Origin: Orlajensenia sp037404875 | Lineage (GTDB): Bacteria; Actinomycetota; Actinomycetes; Actinomycetales; Microbacteriaceae | Assembly (NCBI RefSeq): GCF_037404875.1 | Contig: NZ_JBBELO010000022.1 | Coordinates: 62,001 to 126,000, forward strand | Reading direction: 5' to 3' | DNA length: 64,000 bases | Shown here: positions 35,510 to 44,276 of the stretch, one piece after another | Layout of the letters: each line of letters begins with the position of its first letter | Position numbering within the stretch: the first letter of the stretch is position 1 | The notes under the pieces: generated by a model | What the model was told of the DNA's origin: nothing | Databases searched by the model: none | The model's input: the letters and a program-made list of their open reading frames with translations, nothing else | Position numbers and translations under genes: made by a program

Positions 35510-36565
35510 TCAATCGACCTGGATGTCCGTGACCGGCAGCGTCGAGTCGGCTCCGAACTCGAGCGAGGAGGCAGCACGCCCGGCCATGATGAGCTGCGCG
35601 CCGAGAGCGGCGATCATGGCGCCGTTGTCTGTGCACAGCGAGAGCGGCGGGATGCGCAGCTCGATTCCCGCGGCATCCGCCCTTTGCCCGGCGAGCTCTC
35701 GCACCCGGGCGTTGGCCACGACGCCGCCGCCGAGAAGCAGGCGCGGCACCCCGTAGTCCACGCAGGCGGCGATCGCCTTGCCGAGCAGCACGTCGGCCAC
35801 GGCCTCGCGGAACGAGGCGGCGACGTCGGCGACGGGCACCGGCTCGCCGGCATCGGTGCGCCGCTCGACCCAGCGCGCGACCGCGGTCTTGAGGCCCGAG
35901 AAGCTGAAGTCGTAGCGGTGCGCCGCCATGTCCTTCGGCAGCGTGAGGCCTCGGGGGAAGCGGATGGCCTTGGGGTCGCCCTCCGCGGCGAGCCGGTCGA
36001 TGTGCGGGCCGCCCGGGTAGGGCAGGCCCAGGATGCGGGCGACCTTGTCGAAGGCCTCCCCGGCCGCGTCATCGATCGTCTCGCCGAGCAGTTCGACGTC
36101 GCCCACGAGATCGCGCACGAGCAGCAGCGAGGTGTGGCCGCCCGAGACCAGCAGCGCGATCGTGGGGTACTCGATGTGCCCGGCCTCGCTGAGCACATCG
36201 GCGCCGACGTGACCGACGAGGTGGTTCACGGCGTAGAGGGGCTTGTCGAGCGCCAGGGCGAGCGCCTTGGCCGCACCGACCCCGACCATCAGCGCGCCGG
36301 CGAGGCCCGGCCCGCTCGTGACGGCTACGGCGTCGATGTCGTGCAGGTTCACGCCTGCTTCGGCGACCGCGGTCCGGATGGTCGGGATCATCGCCTCGAG
36401 GTGGGCACGGGCTGCGACTTCGGGCACCACTCCGCCGTAGCGCGCGTGCTCGTCCATCGACGAGGCGATGGTGTTGGCCAGCAGCGTGCGCCCGCGCACG
36501 ATGCCGACGCCCGTCTCGTCGCACGAGGTCTCGATGCCGAGCACGAGCGGATTCTCCCGGTTCAC
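35510..36565 (-). CDS. tsaD: tRNA t6A threonylcarbamoyltransferase TsaD
   Basis: This 351-residue Kae1/Gcp protein transfers threonylcarbamoyl to A37 of ANN-decoding tRNAs. It has VLGIETSCDETGVGIV at the start, the metal site EVAARAHLEAMIP with its HxxxH-like pair, SGPGLAGALMVG, VSGGHTSLLLV and NGAMIAALG near the end. It overlaps rimI by four bases and is the last gene of the alr-tsaE-tsaB-rimI-tsaD run. TsaB and TsaE are encoded upstream in the same run. Confidence 0.96.
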   Translation of the reverse strand: MNRENPLVLGIETSCDETGVGIVRGRTLLANTIASSMDEHARYGGVVPEVAARAHLEAMIPTIRTAVAEAGVNLHDIDAVAVTSGPGLAGALMVGVGAAKALALALDKPLYAVNHLVGHVGADVLSEAGHIEYPTIALLVSGGHTSLLLVRDLVGDVELLGETIDDAAGEAFDKVARILGLPYPGGPHIDRLAAEGDPKAIRFPRGLTLPKDMAAHRYDFSFSGLKTAVARWVERRTDAGEPVPVADVAASFREAVADVLLGKAIAACVDYGVPRLLLGGGVVANARVRELAGQRADAAGIELRIPPLSLCTDNGAMIAALGAQLIMAGRAASSLEFGADSTLPVTDIQVD

Positions 36566-37068
36566 AGCGCCTCCTGCCCCACGGCCAGACGCGCGCGAGC
36601 GGCTGGCACGGCGAGGCGCATCACGATCGCATCGACATCGTCGGGCTGGTAGTAATGCGGGCGGACCGCGATCTGGCTGAAGCCGAGGCTCTCGTACAGC
36701 GCTCGCGCCACGGGGTTGTCGGCGCGCACCTCGAGGAACACGTGCTCGGCTCCGCGACGGCGGGCCTCGTCGATGAGGGCGAGCATGAGCGCCCGGCCCA
36801 GGCCCTCTCCACGGGCCGAGGGATGGACCGCGATCGTCTGCACGTCGCCCTCGCCGGCCGCCTCGGGCGCAAGCAGGCCGGCGTAGCCCACGACCGCGGC
36901 GGGGACGTCGACGTCGACGACGACGACGACGAGGTAATACGTGTGGGGACTCTCCAGGTCGCTGAGCATGGCCTCGCGCGACCAGGCATCCGTCGTGAAG
37001 GTGCTCGTCTCGATGGCCATGATCGCGTCGAGGTCACTCGGGTGTGCGCGCCGCAGCTGCCGGCTCAT
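36562..37068 (-). CDS. rimI: Ribosomal-protein-alanine N-acetyltransferase RimI
   Basis: This 168-residue GNAT acetyltransferase acetylates the N-terminal alanine of S18. VQTIAVHPSARGEGLGRALM (CoA-binding) is near residue 80, and VRADNPVARALYESLGF near residue 120. It overlaps tsaB and tsaD by four bases each, the usual actinobacterial context for this gene. Confidence 0.92.
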   Translation of the reverse strand: MSRQLRRAHPSDLDAIMAIETSTFTTDAWSREAMLSDLESPHTYYLVVVVVDVDVPAAVVGYAGLLAPEAAGEGDVQTIAVHPSARGEGLGRALMLALIDEARRRGAEHVFLEVRADNPVARALYESLGFSQIAVRPHYYQPDDVDAIVMRLAVPAARARLAVGQEAL

Positions 37069-37685
37069 GCGGTCACCCGCTTCGGTGCCGACGAGGGCGT
37101 CACGTCGGGAGAGCGCAGGTAGAGCGGCTCATCGGCGGCGAAGGGCCTCCCCGCGGCGAAGGCGATCTCGGCGACCATGCCGAGGGCGCCGGCCGAGACC
37201 TCCGCGGCGTCCAGACGGGGAACATCCGCGTGCGGAACGGTGTCGGGCCGGGCAAGTCCGGGCCCGTCGAGGCGCTCGGGCAGGCCGACGTCGTCGGGGC
37301 CGCCGTAGAACGACCAGTACACCTCGCGCCGGCGCGCGTCCGTCACGACGAGCAACGGCCCGTAAGCGCCCTCGCCATAGTGCGCGTACGCGAGCGCGTC
37401 GTGGCTGACGACGGGCACGAGCGGGCGGGCGATCGCATAGGCGAACATGCGCGCGGCCGCGATGCCCACGCGCAGCCCGGTGAAGGGCCCCGGCCCCATT
37501 CCGGCGACGACCCCCGAGAGCGCCGTCGGCGGCACGTCCGCCTGGGCGAGTGCCTGCTGGATCAGGGCGCCGATGACCTCGGCGTGACGCATGGTGTCGG
37601 CGACGGCGACTTCGCTCAGGATGCCGCCCTCGCGGTCGACGACGGCGACGCTCGTTCCGGCGGAGGTGTCGATGGCGAGCAGCAC
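37065..37685 (-). CDS. tsaB: tRNA t6A protein TsaB
   Basis: A 206-residue TsaB: it starts MLLAIDTSAGTSVAVVDREG and has VAGMGPGPFTGLRVGIAAARMFAYA, the dimer interface with TsaD. It has no catalytic site of its own and serves as a scaffold for t6A synthesis. It overlaps rimI. Confidence 0.93.
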   Translation of the reverse strand: MLLAIDTSAGTSVAVVDREGGILSEVAVADTMRHAEVIGALIQQALAQADVPPTALSGVVAGMGPGPFTGLRVGIAAARMFAYAIARPLVPVVSHDALAYAHYGEGAYGPLLVVTDARRREVYWSFYGGPDDVGLPERLDGPGLARPDTVPHADVPRLDAAEVSAGALGMVAEIAFAAGRPFAADEPLYLRSPDVTPSSAPKRVTA

Positions 37686-37694
37686 CCTCCCAGC

Positions 37695-38228
37695 CTACGC
37701 GTCGCGCTCCTGGGCGAACTCGGTGTCGGCCCAGCGCGGGCCGACGCCGCGGATGCTCACGGTGCGGGGCTCGTCCACCTCGTCGGCGGGGTCATCGGCC
37801 TCCTGGGCCGCGCCTGCTCCCGCCGCATTCCGCGCCCCGCCGCCGGTCGGCCGCTCGATGTCGACCTCGAGCCAGGAGTCACTGATGCCCTCGAGCATGC
37901 CCTTGCCCCACTCGACGACCACGACGGAGCGGGCGAAGTCGATGTCGAGGTCGTCGAGCTCGAGCGCGCTCGAGAGCCGGTAGGCGTCGACGTGCACGAG
38001 CGGCGGGCCGTCGACGAGCGACGGATGCGTGCGGGCGAGCACGAACGTGGGGCTCTGCACCCGGCCGCGCACGCCGAGACCGGCGCCGAGCCCGCGGGTG
38101 AGGGTGGTCTTGCCGGCGCCGAGTGGGCCGGTCAGCACGAGCAGGTCGCCCGCACGCAGCGTCGCGGCGAGGCGCTCGCCCAGCGCCGTCATCTGCTCCG
38201 CCGTGGCGATGCCGAGGGTGGTGCTCAT
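37695..38228 (-). CDS. tsaE: tRNA t6A ATPase TsaE
   Basis: This 177-residue P-loop ATPase regulates the TsaB-TsaD complex. It has LTGPLGAGKTTLTRGL (about residue 35), VQSPTFVLARTH and VHVDAYRLSSALEL with the Walker B-like VVVVEWG. ATG 38228 overlaps the alr stop by four bases; a long open frame upstream of it belongs to alr in another phase. The C-terminus carries about 40 extra low-complexity residues. Confidence 0.94.
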   Translation of the reverse strand: MSTTLGIATAEQMTALGERLAATLRAGDLLVLTGPLGAGKTTLTRGLGAGLGVRGRVQSPTFVLARTHPSLVDGPPLVHVDAYRLSSALELDDLDIDFARSVVVVEWGKGMLEGISDSWLEVDIERPTGGGARNAAGAGAAQEADDPADEVDEPRTVSIRGVGPRWADTEFAQERDA

Positions 38229-39346
38229 GATTCCCGGTAGCGCCGCACGACCCGGTTGCCGACGCGCGTGACGATCTCGTAGTTGATGGTGTCGGCGGCG
38301 CGTGCCCAATCGTCGGCCGATGGGGCGCCACTCGCCGGGTCGCCGAACAGCACGACGGCGTCGCCGATCTGCACGGGCGAATCCCCCACGTCGACGATGA
38401 ACTGGTCCATCGCGATACGCCCGACGATCGGATGCCGCCGGCCCGCGATCGTGACCTCGGCCCTGCCCGACGCGTGCCGGGGAACACCCTCCGCATAGCC
38501 AAGCGGCACGAGTGCGAGCGTGGTGTCGCGCTCGGCGCGCCAGGTGTAGTCGTAGGAGGCGCCCGCTCCCGCCTGCACGCGGCGCACGTTGGCGACGCGG
38601 CCCCGCAGCGTCATCGCGGCGCGCAGCGCGACGCCGGCATCCGTGCCGGTCCAGGGGGAGAGCCCGTAGATGCCGATACCAAGTCGAACCATGTCGAACC
38701 GGTTCTCGGGACTCGAGATAGCCGAGGCCGTGGCGGCGAGGTGCCGAATGGGGGGACGGATGCCGTGGGCGGCGGCCACGGCGAGTCCCTGCTCGAACGC
38801 GGCACGCTGCGCGGCGTCGTCGTCGGGCGAGGCGTTCGAGACGTGACTGAACACGCCCTCGACGAGCACGGCGCCCTGGAGATCCCGTGCGCGTTCGAAG
38901 ACCTCGCCCCACTGCTCGCGCGGGACTCCGTTGCGGCTGAGCCCCGTGTCGAGCTTGACGTGGGCGCGGGCGCGGCGGCCCTGTCGGTCCGCCGCTGCGG
39001 CGAGCGCCTCGAGCTGGCCGGAAGTGGAGATGCCGACCGCGACCTCGGCGGCGAGCGCCTCGTCGAAGTCCTCGTCGGGGTCGTGCAGCCACGCGAGCAC
39101 CGGGGCGGTGATGCCGGCAGAGCGCAGTTCGAGCGCCTCGGCGATCTCGGCCACGCCGAGCCAGTCCGCTCCCCCGGCGAGCGCCGCCCGGGCGACGGGA
39201 ACGGCGCCGTGACCGTAGCCGTTGGCCTTGACGACGGCCATCGTGTGCCGCGTGCCGATGTGCGCGCGCAGCGCGGCCACGTTCTCACGCACGGCGCCGA
39301 GGTCGATGACCGCCTCCCGGAACGACGGCGGTTCGAAGGCGCTCAC
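38225..39346 (-). CDS. alr: Alanine racemase
   Basis: This 373-residue PLP enzyme makes D-alanine for peptidoglycan. The PLP lysine is in MAVVKANGYGHGAV (Lys about residue 40). The second catalytic residue, a Tyr, lies in the GAGASYDYTWRAERDTTLALVPLGYAEG region, near residue 265 (given in parts). The C-terminal domain has VGRIAMDQFIVDVGD. It overlaps acpS and tsaE by four bases each. Confidence 0.96.
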   Translation of the reverse strand: MSAFEPPSFREAVIDLGAVRENVAALRAHIGTRHTMAVVKANGYGHGAVPVARAALAGGADWLGVAEIAEALELRSAGITAPVLAWLHDPDEDFDEALAAEVAVGISTSGQLEALAAAADRQGRRARAHVKLDTGLSRNGVPREQWGEVFERARDLQGAVLVEGVFSHVSNASPDDDAAQRAAFEQGLAVAAAHGIRPPIRHLAATASAISSPENRFDMVRLGIGIYGLSPWTGTDAGVALRAAMTLRGRVANVRRVQAGAGASYDYTWRAERDTTLALVPLGYAEGVPRHASGRAEVTIAGRRHPIVGRIAMDQFIVDVGDSPVQIGDAVVLFGDPASGAPSADDWARAADTINYEIVTRVGNRVVRRYRES

Positions 39347-39771
39347 GCGTCGTTCCCGTCGTTGCCGCCGGGGCCGTCGTTGCCGCCCTTGTCGTCGTTG
39401 CCGCCCGGGCCGGGCACGGCATCCGTCTCGGTGACCACGAACGCCGTGGCGATGCCCGCGTCGTGACTCATCGAGACGTGCACCCGGCGCACGCCCCGGC
39501 GGGCGGCGATGGCCGCAACGGTTCCCGTGAGTTCGAACGCCGGGTCGCCGTGCTCGTCCGAGACGATCACCATGTCGTGCCAGCGCAGGCCGGAGTCGCC
39601 GCCGAGCGCCTTGATGAGCGCCTCCTTGGCGGCGAAGCGCGCCGCGAGCGAGCGCGGGTGCCGACCCTGTTCGCTCTCGGCGAACAGGCGGTCGACGAGG
39701 CCCGGAGTGCGCGCGATGGCGCGCTCGAAGCGCGCGAGGTCGACGACGTCCACTCCGATGGCGGCGATCAC
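39343..39771 (-). CDS. acpS: Holo-ACP synthase
   Basis: This 142-residue enzyme attaches phosphopantetheine from CoA to acyl carrier protein. GVDVVDLARFERA (residues 6-18) and FAAKEALIKALG (about 46-57) hold the Mg2+ ligands. VHVSMSHDAGIATAFVV is the terminal strand. The final 26 residues are an unusual tail of GGND repeats (GPGGNDDKGGND), encoded by a repeat of CGTCGTTGCCGCC. It begins one base past glmS, suggesting cotranscription. Confidence 0.92.
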   Translation of the reverse strand: MIAAIGVDVVDLARFERAIARTPGLVDRLFAESEQGRHPRSLAARFAAKEALIKALGGDSGLRWHDMVIVSDEHGDPAFELTGTVAAIAARRGVRRVHVSMSHDAGIATAFVVTETDAVPGPGGNDDKGGNDGPGGNDGNDA

Positions 39772-39772
39772 G

Positions 39773-41623
39773 TCACTCCACCGTCACCGACTTGGCGAGG
39801 TTGCGCGGCTGGTCGACGTCGAGCCCCTTCGCCTCGGAGAGCTCCATGGCGAAGATCTGCAGCGGCACCACGGCGAGCAGCGGCTCGTAGAAGGGCGTCG
39901 CCCGCGGGATGCGCACGACCTCGTCGGCGAACGGCAGCACGGCGACGTCGCCCTCTTCGGCGATCGCGATCACGCGGGCGCCGCGTGCGCGGATCTCCTG
40001 GATGTTCGAGACGACCTTCGAGTGCAGCAGCGGCGAGTGGTGCGGGCTCGGCACCACCACGAACACGGGCTGGCCGGGTTCGATCAGGGCGATGGGACCG
40101 TGCTTCAGCTCGCCGGCCGCGAATCCCTCGGCGTGGATGTAGGCGAGCTCCTTGAGCTTGAGCGCACCCTCGAGGGCGATCGGGAACCCTACGTGCCGCC
40201 CGAGGAAGAGCACCGCCCGGGTGTCGGCCATCCAGTGCGCGAGGGTGCGGATGCTCTCGCCCACCTCGAGAACACGCGTGAGCTTGGCCGGCACCGCCTC
40301 GAGCTCGGCCAGTTCGGCAGTGACCGCGTCGGGCGTGAGGGTGTTCCGCACCCGGGCCAGGTGAAGGCCGAACAGGTAGAGCGCGGTGATCTGGGCGACG
40401 AAGGCCTTGGTGGATGCCACCGCCACCTCGGGACCGGCGTAGGTGTAGACGGCGGCATCCGACTCGCGCGGGATGGTCGCGCCTTGCGTGTTACAGATCG
40501 AGATGGTCTTCGCGCCCGCCTCCCTGGCGTACTTGACGGCCATCAGGGTGTCCATCGTCTCGCCCGACTGCGAGATCGAGATGACGAGCGTGTCGGAGGT
40601 GATGACGGGGTCCCGGTAGCGGAATTCGTGGCTGAGCTCTACCTCGACCGGAACGCCGGTCCACTTCTCGATGGCGTACTTGGAGACCAGGCCCGCGTAC
40701 CACGCCGTTCCGCAGGCGATCACGGTGATGCGGCGGATGGCGGCCAGCTCGTCGTCGCCGAATTCCGTGAGCTCGGGGATGACGACCCCGCCCTCGTGGA
40801 TGCGGCCGCGCAGGGTGTTGGCGACGGCCTCCGGCTGCTCGCTGACCTCCTTGGCCATGAAGCTCGACCAGCCGCCCTTCTCGCTCGCCGACGCATCCCA
40901 GGCGATGTCGAACTCCTCGGAGACGACCGGTCGGCCCTCGAAGTCGGTGACGTCGACCGCGTCGGCGGTGATGGCCACGATCTGGTCCTGTCCGATGGCG
41001 ACGGCGCGCCGGGTGTGCTCGACGAATGCGGCGACATCGGAGCCGAGGAAGTTCTCGCCGTCGCCCAGGCCGATGACGAGCGGCGAGTTGCGCCGGGCGC
41101 CCACGACCACCCCCGGCTCGTCCTGGTGCAGGGCGAGCAGCGTGAAGGCGCCGTCGAGCCGCGAGACGGTGCGCCGGAAGGCCTCACGGAGGTCTCCGCT
41201 GGCGCGGTACTCCCGGCCGAGCAGCACGGCGGCGACCTCGGTGTCGGTCTCGCTCTCGAAGGTGAACCCCTCGTTCAGCAGCTCGTCCTTGAGCGCCGAG
41301 AAGTTCTCGATGATGCCGTTGTGGATGAGGGCGAGCCGGCCGTCATCGCCGAGGTGCGGATGCGCGTTGCGATCGGTCGGGCCGCCGTGCGTGGCCCAGC
41401 GCGTGTGCCCGATGCCGGTACGGCCGTCGTTGATGGGGTGCGCCAGCAGCTCATCCGTCAGCTTGCCGAGCTTGCCGGCCTTCTTCGCCACGCCGAGGCC
41501 GCCGTCGCCGTCGATGACCGCGACCCCGGCGGAGTCGTATCCCCGGTACTCGAGCCTTTTCAGACCGCCGACCAGCACCTCGAGTGACCGGTCACGACCG
41601 ACATAACCCACGATTCCACACAT
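39773..41623 (-). CDS. glmS: Glucosamine-6-phosphate synthase
   Basis: This 616-residue enzyme makes glucosamine-6-phosphate from fructose-6-phosphate and glutamine. The second residue is the nucleophile (MCGIVGYVG), so I start at ATG 41623; the ATG at 41629 would bury it. The class II amidotransferase has THGGPTDRNAHPH; two SIS domains follow (SISQSGETMDTL; FLGRHVGFPIALEGALKLKELAYIH in parts). The end NLAKSVTVE is diagnostic. Fewer than 70 bases separate it from coaA, leaving no room for a glmS ribozyme. Confidence 0.96.
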   Translation of the reverse strand: MCGIVGYVGRDRSLEVLVGGLKRLEYRGYDSAGVAVIDGDGGLGVAKKAGKLGKLTDELLAHPINDGRTGIGHTRWATHGGPTDRNAHPHLGDDGRLALIHNGIIENFSALKDELLNEGFTFESETDTEVAAVLLGREYRASGDLREAFRRTVSRLDGAFTLLALHQDEPGVVVGARRNSPLVIGLGDGENFLGSDVAAFVEHTRRAVAIGQDQIVAITADAVDVTDFEGRPVVSEEFDIAWDASASEKGGWSSFMAKEVSEQPEAVANTLRGRIHEGGVVIPELTEFGDDELAAIRRITVIACGTAWYAGLVSKYAIEKWTGVPVEVELSHEFRYRDPVITSDTLVISISQSGETMDTLMAVKYAREAGAKTISICNTQGATIPRESDAAVYTYAGPEVAVASTKAFVAQITALYLFGLHLARVRNTLTPDAVTAELAELEAVPAKLTRVLEVGESIRTLAHWMADTRAVLFLGRHVGFPIALEGALKLKELAYIHAEGFAAGELKHGPIALIEPGQPVFVVVPSPHHSPLLHSKVVSNIQEIRARGARVIAIAEEGDVAVLPFADEVVRIPRATPFYEPLLAVVPLQIFAMELSEAKGLDVDQPRNLAKSVTVE

Positions 41624-41682
41624 GCCCATGATTCTAGGCGGCGGCGCCGTCGGCTTCCTGAGGCCGCACTATGCTTGCACCG

Positions 41683-42639
41683 ATGTCCGATCCCTCCGCC
41701 ACGAACGGCGAATCTTCGCACTATTCCCCGTTCCTCGAGCTGAGCCGGGATGACTGGGCCGCCCTCGCCCCCTCGACGCCCCTCCCGCTGCGTGAGACGG
41801 AGCTCGTGCAGCTGCGCGGCCTCGGCGAGCCCCTCGACCTCGGCGAGGTGACGGATGTGTACCAGCCGATCTCGCGGCTGCTGAACATGTACGTGACTGC
41901 CACGGAGCGCCTGCACGAGGCCACCAACCGGTTCCTCGGCGAACGCGCGGCGCGCACGCCGTTCGTGATCGGCATCGCGGGGTCGGTCGCCGTGGGCAAG
42001 TCGACCATCGCCCGGCTGCTGCGCGAGCTGCTCTCGCGCTGGGAGAACACCCCCCGGGTCGAGCTCGTCACCACCGACGGCTTCCTGTTCGACAACGCGG
42101 AGCTGCAACGGCGGGGGCTGATGGCGCGCAAGGGCTTCCCCGAGTCGTACGATCGGCGGGCGCTGCTGCGCTTCGTGAGCGAGGTGAAGTCGGGAGCCGC
42201 AGAGGCGCGGGCGCCCTTCTACTCGCACCTGAGCTACGACATCGTGCCGAACGCCCAGATCACCGTGCGCCAGCCCGACGTGCTCATCATCGAGGGGCTC
42301 AACGTTCTGCAGCCGCCCTCGGCCGCCCACCGCCTCGCGGTCAGCGACCTGTTCGACTTCAGCATCTACGTGGACGCCCGTACGAGCGACATCGCCCGCT
42401 GGTACGAGGAGCGCTTCCTGAAGCTGCAGCGCGGCGCGTTCAGCGATCCCAAGTCCTACTTCCACCGCTACGCCTCGTTGACCGAGGAGCAGGCGCGCGA
42501 GCAGGCCCGCAGCATCTGGCAGTCGATCAACGAGCCGAACCTGGTGCAGAACATCCGCCCCACGCGCTCACGCGCCACGCTCGTGCTGCGCAAGGACGCG
42601 AACCACGCCGTCGACAGCGTGCTGCTGCGCAAGCTCTGA
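41683..42639 (+). CDS. coaA: Pantothenate kinase
   Basis: This 318-residue type I pantothenate kinase makes the first step to coenzyme A. Walker A is GSVAVGKST (about residue 97). TTDGFLFDN and SHLSYDIVPNAQIT follow, with the ending GADxVxVRL-like HAVDSVLLRKL. The start at 41683 has no clear ribosome site; TATGCT lies seven bases upstream, so transcription may start at the ATG, giving a leaderless mRNA. ATG 41671 is an alternative. It is divergent from glmS. Confidence 0.9.
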   Translation: MSDPSATNGESSHYSPFLELSRDDWAALAPSTPLPLRETELVQLRGLGEPLDLGEVTDVYQPISRLLNMYVTATERLHEATNRFLGERAARTPFVIGIAGSVAVGKSTIARLLRELLSRWENTPRVELVTTDGFLFDNAELQRRGLMARKGFPESYDRRALLRFVSEVKSGAAEARAPFYSHLSYDIVPNAQITVRQPDVLIIEGLNVLQPPSAAHRLAVSDLFDFSIYVDARTSDIARWYEERFLKLQRGAFSDPKSYFHRYASLTEEQAREQARSIWQSINEPNLVQNIRPTRSRATLVLRKDANHAVDSVLLRKL

Positions 42640-42659
42640 GAACCCCGGAGAACGCACCA

Positions 42660-42880
42660 GCGGAACCCCCAGCCCCGAGAGGTCCGGGGGTCGGTGGGCA
42701 TCTTTGGGCGGAACCCGCAGCCCCGAGAGGCGGAGTTCCGAGGGGTGGGGGTCCGTGGGTCGGCGGGCATCTTCGGGCGGGACCCCCAGCCCCGAGAGAC
42801 GGAGTTCCGAGGGGTGAGGGTCCGGGGGTCGGTAGGCATCTTCGGGCGGGACCCCCAGCCCTCGGAACTCCGCCGGAACT
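42660..42880. repeat. Tandem 69-base intergenic repeats
   Basis: About three and a half copies of a 69-70 base unit (ACCCCCAGCCCCGAGAG, then CGGAGTTCCGAGGGG, GGTCCGGGGGTCGG and GGCATCTTCGGGCGG) lie between coaA and glmM, which converge. Copy one (42663-42710) lacks the CGGAGTTCCGAGGGG block. The last copy ends in an inverted CCCTCGGAACTCCG. Units 2 and 3 differ at a few positions. Each unit has an internal palindrome. The unit length keeps a reading frame open, but no gene is supported. Confidence 0.85.
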
Positions 42881-42882
42881 CG

Positions 42883-44259
42883 CTAGGGCGTGACGATCGG
42901 CAGGGCGAGCTCGGCACGCACGACGTCGGCGAGCTCATGGGCCAGCCGATCGGCCGTCACCTGGTCGGCGGCCTCCACCATCACGCGCACCATGGGCTCG
43001 GTGCCTGAGGGCCGCAGCAGCACGCGGCCGGTGTCGCCGAGTTCGGCCTCCACGTCGGCGACGGCCTTCGCGATGCCCTCGTTGTCCTTCAGGGCGTGGT
43101 GGTCGACGCCCCGCACGTTCACGAGCACCTGCGGGAAGACGGTCATCACCGAGGCCAGCTCCGCGAGCGACTTGCCGGTGCGGGCCATCTCGGCCACGAG
43201 GTGCAGGCCGGTCAGGATGCCGTCACCCGTCGTGGCGTGCTCGGTCATGATGACGTGCCCGGACTGCTCTCCACCGAGGGCGTAGCCGTGGGCGTTCAGT
43301 TCCTCGAGCACGTACCGGTCGCCCACGCTCGTCTCGACGACCGTGATGCCGTTCGCGGCCATGGACTTCTTCAGTCCCAAGTTGCTCATGACGGTCACGA
43401 CGAGGGTGTCGGCCGTCAGGTGGCCGCGCTCCTTCATGGCGACCGCGAGGATGGCCATGATCTGGTCGCCGTCCACGACGTTGCCCGCACGGTCCACGGC
43501 GAGGCAGCGGTCCGCGTCGCCGTCGTGGGCGATGCCGATGTCGGCGCCCAGTTCCAGCACCTTCTGGGCCAGGTGGTCGAGGTGCGTGGAGCCGACGCCG
43601 TCGTTGATGTTCACGCCGTCAGGATCGGCGCCGATGACGCTCACGGTGGCACCCGCGAGGGTGAAGACCTCGGGAGAGACCCCGGCCGCGGCCCCGTGGG
43701 CGCAGTCGAGCACGACGTGCACACCCTCGAGGCGGTTGGGCAGCGTCTCCATGAGGTGCAGCACGTAGCGGTCCTCGGCATCCGCGAACCGGCGGATGCG
43801 GCCGACCTCGCCGCCCGTCGGGAGCAGCTTCTCGATGCCGAGGTGCTCCTCGATGCGGTCCTCGACCTCGTCGGGGAGCTTGGTGCCGCCGAACGCGAAG
43901 ATCTTGATGCCGTTGTCGGGCGCGGGGTTGTGCGACGCCGACACCATGACGCCGAAGTCGGCGCCGATGTCGGCGATCAGGTAGGCGGTCGCGGGCGTCG
44001 GGATGACGCCGGCGTCGAGCACGTCGACGCCGGAGCTCGCGAGCCCGGCGGCGACGGCCGCCGTCAGGAATTCGCCCGAGACCCGAGGGTCGCGAGCCAC
44101 GACGGCGACGGGGCGGCGCCCGGCGGCACGACGTGCTTCAGCGCGCTTTCCGCGCATGAGCACGAAGGCGCTGGCCTGGGCGAGGCCCAGGGCCAGGTCA
44201 GCCGTGAGTTCACGGTTGGCCAGGCCCCGGACCCCGTCGGTGCCGAAGAGACGAGGCAT
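42883..44259 (-). CDS. glmM: Phosphoglucosamine mutase
   Basis: This 458-residue enzyme interconverts glucosamine-6- and glucosamine-1-phosphate for UDP-GlcNAc synthesis. It starts MPRLFGTDGVRG, has the active serine in VMVSASHNPAPDNG (near residue 107) and the metal loop DGDADR (about residue 246). The C-terminal phosphate loop is RPSGTEPMVRVM. Seventeen bases separate it from rpsI, as in other Actinobacteria. Confidence 0.96.
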   Translation of the reverse strand: MPRLFGTDGVRGLANRELTADLALGLAQASAFVLMRGKRAEARRAAGRRPVAVVARDPRVSGEFLTAAVAAGLASSGVDVLDAGVIPTPATAYLIADIGADFGVMVSASHNPAPDNGIKIFAFGGTKLPDEVEDRIEEHLGIEKLLPTGGEVGRIRRFADAEDRYVLHLMETLPNRLEGVHVVLDCAHGAAAGVSPEVFTLAGATVSVIGADPDGVNINDGVGSTHLDHLAQKVLELGADIGIAHDGDADRCLAVDRAGNVVDGDQIMAILAVAMKERGHLTADTLVVTVMSNLGLKKSMAANGITVVETSVGDRYVLEELNAHGYALGGEQSGHVIMTEHATTGDGILTGLHLVAEMARTGKSLAELASVMTVFPQVLVNVRGVDHHALKDNEGIAKAVADVEAELGDTGRVLLRPSGTEPMVRVMVEAADQVTADRLAHELADVVRAELALPIVTP

Positions 44260-44276
44260 GGTGCGCTCGGGAAGCG

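Noticed and set aside
41624..41682. glmS ribozyme upstream of glmS
   Set aside because: Only about 60 bases lie between glmS and the divergent coaA; the ribozyme needs about 150 bases and its conserved core is absent.
42660..42880. CRISPR-like array
   Set aside because: The units are contiguous tandem repeats without unique spacers, and there are no cas genes.
42694..43008. Protein with three 23-residue repeats (GIFGRDPQPRE type) on the plus strand
   Set aside because: It comes from the 69-base repeat keeping frame, with no ribosome site and continuing antisense into glmM.
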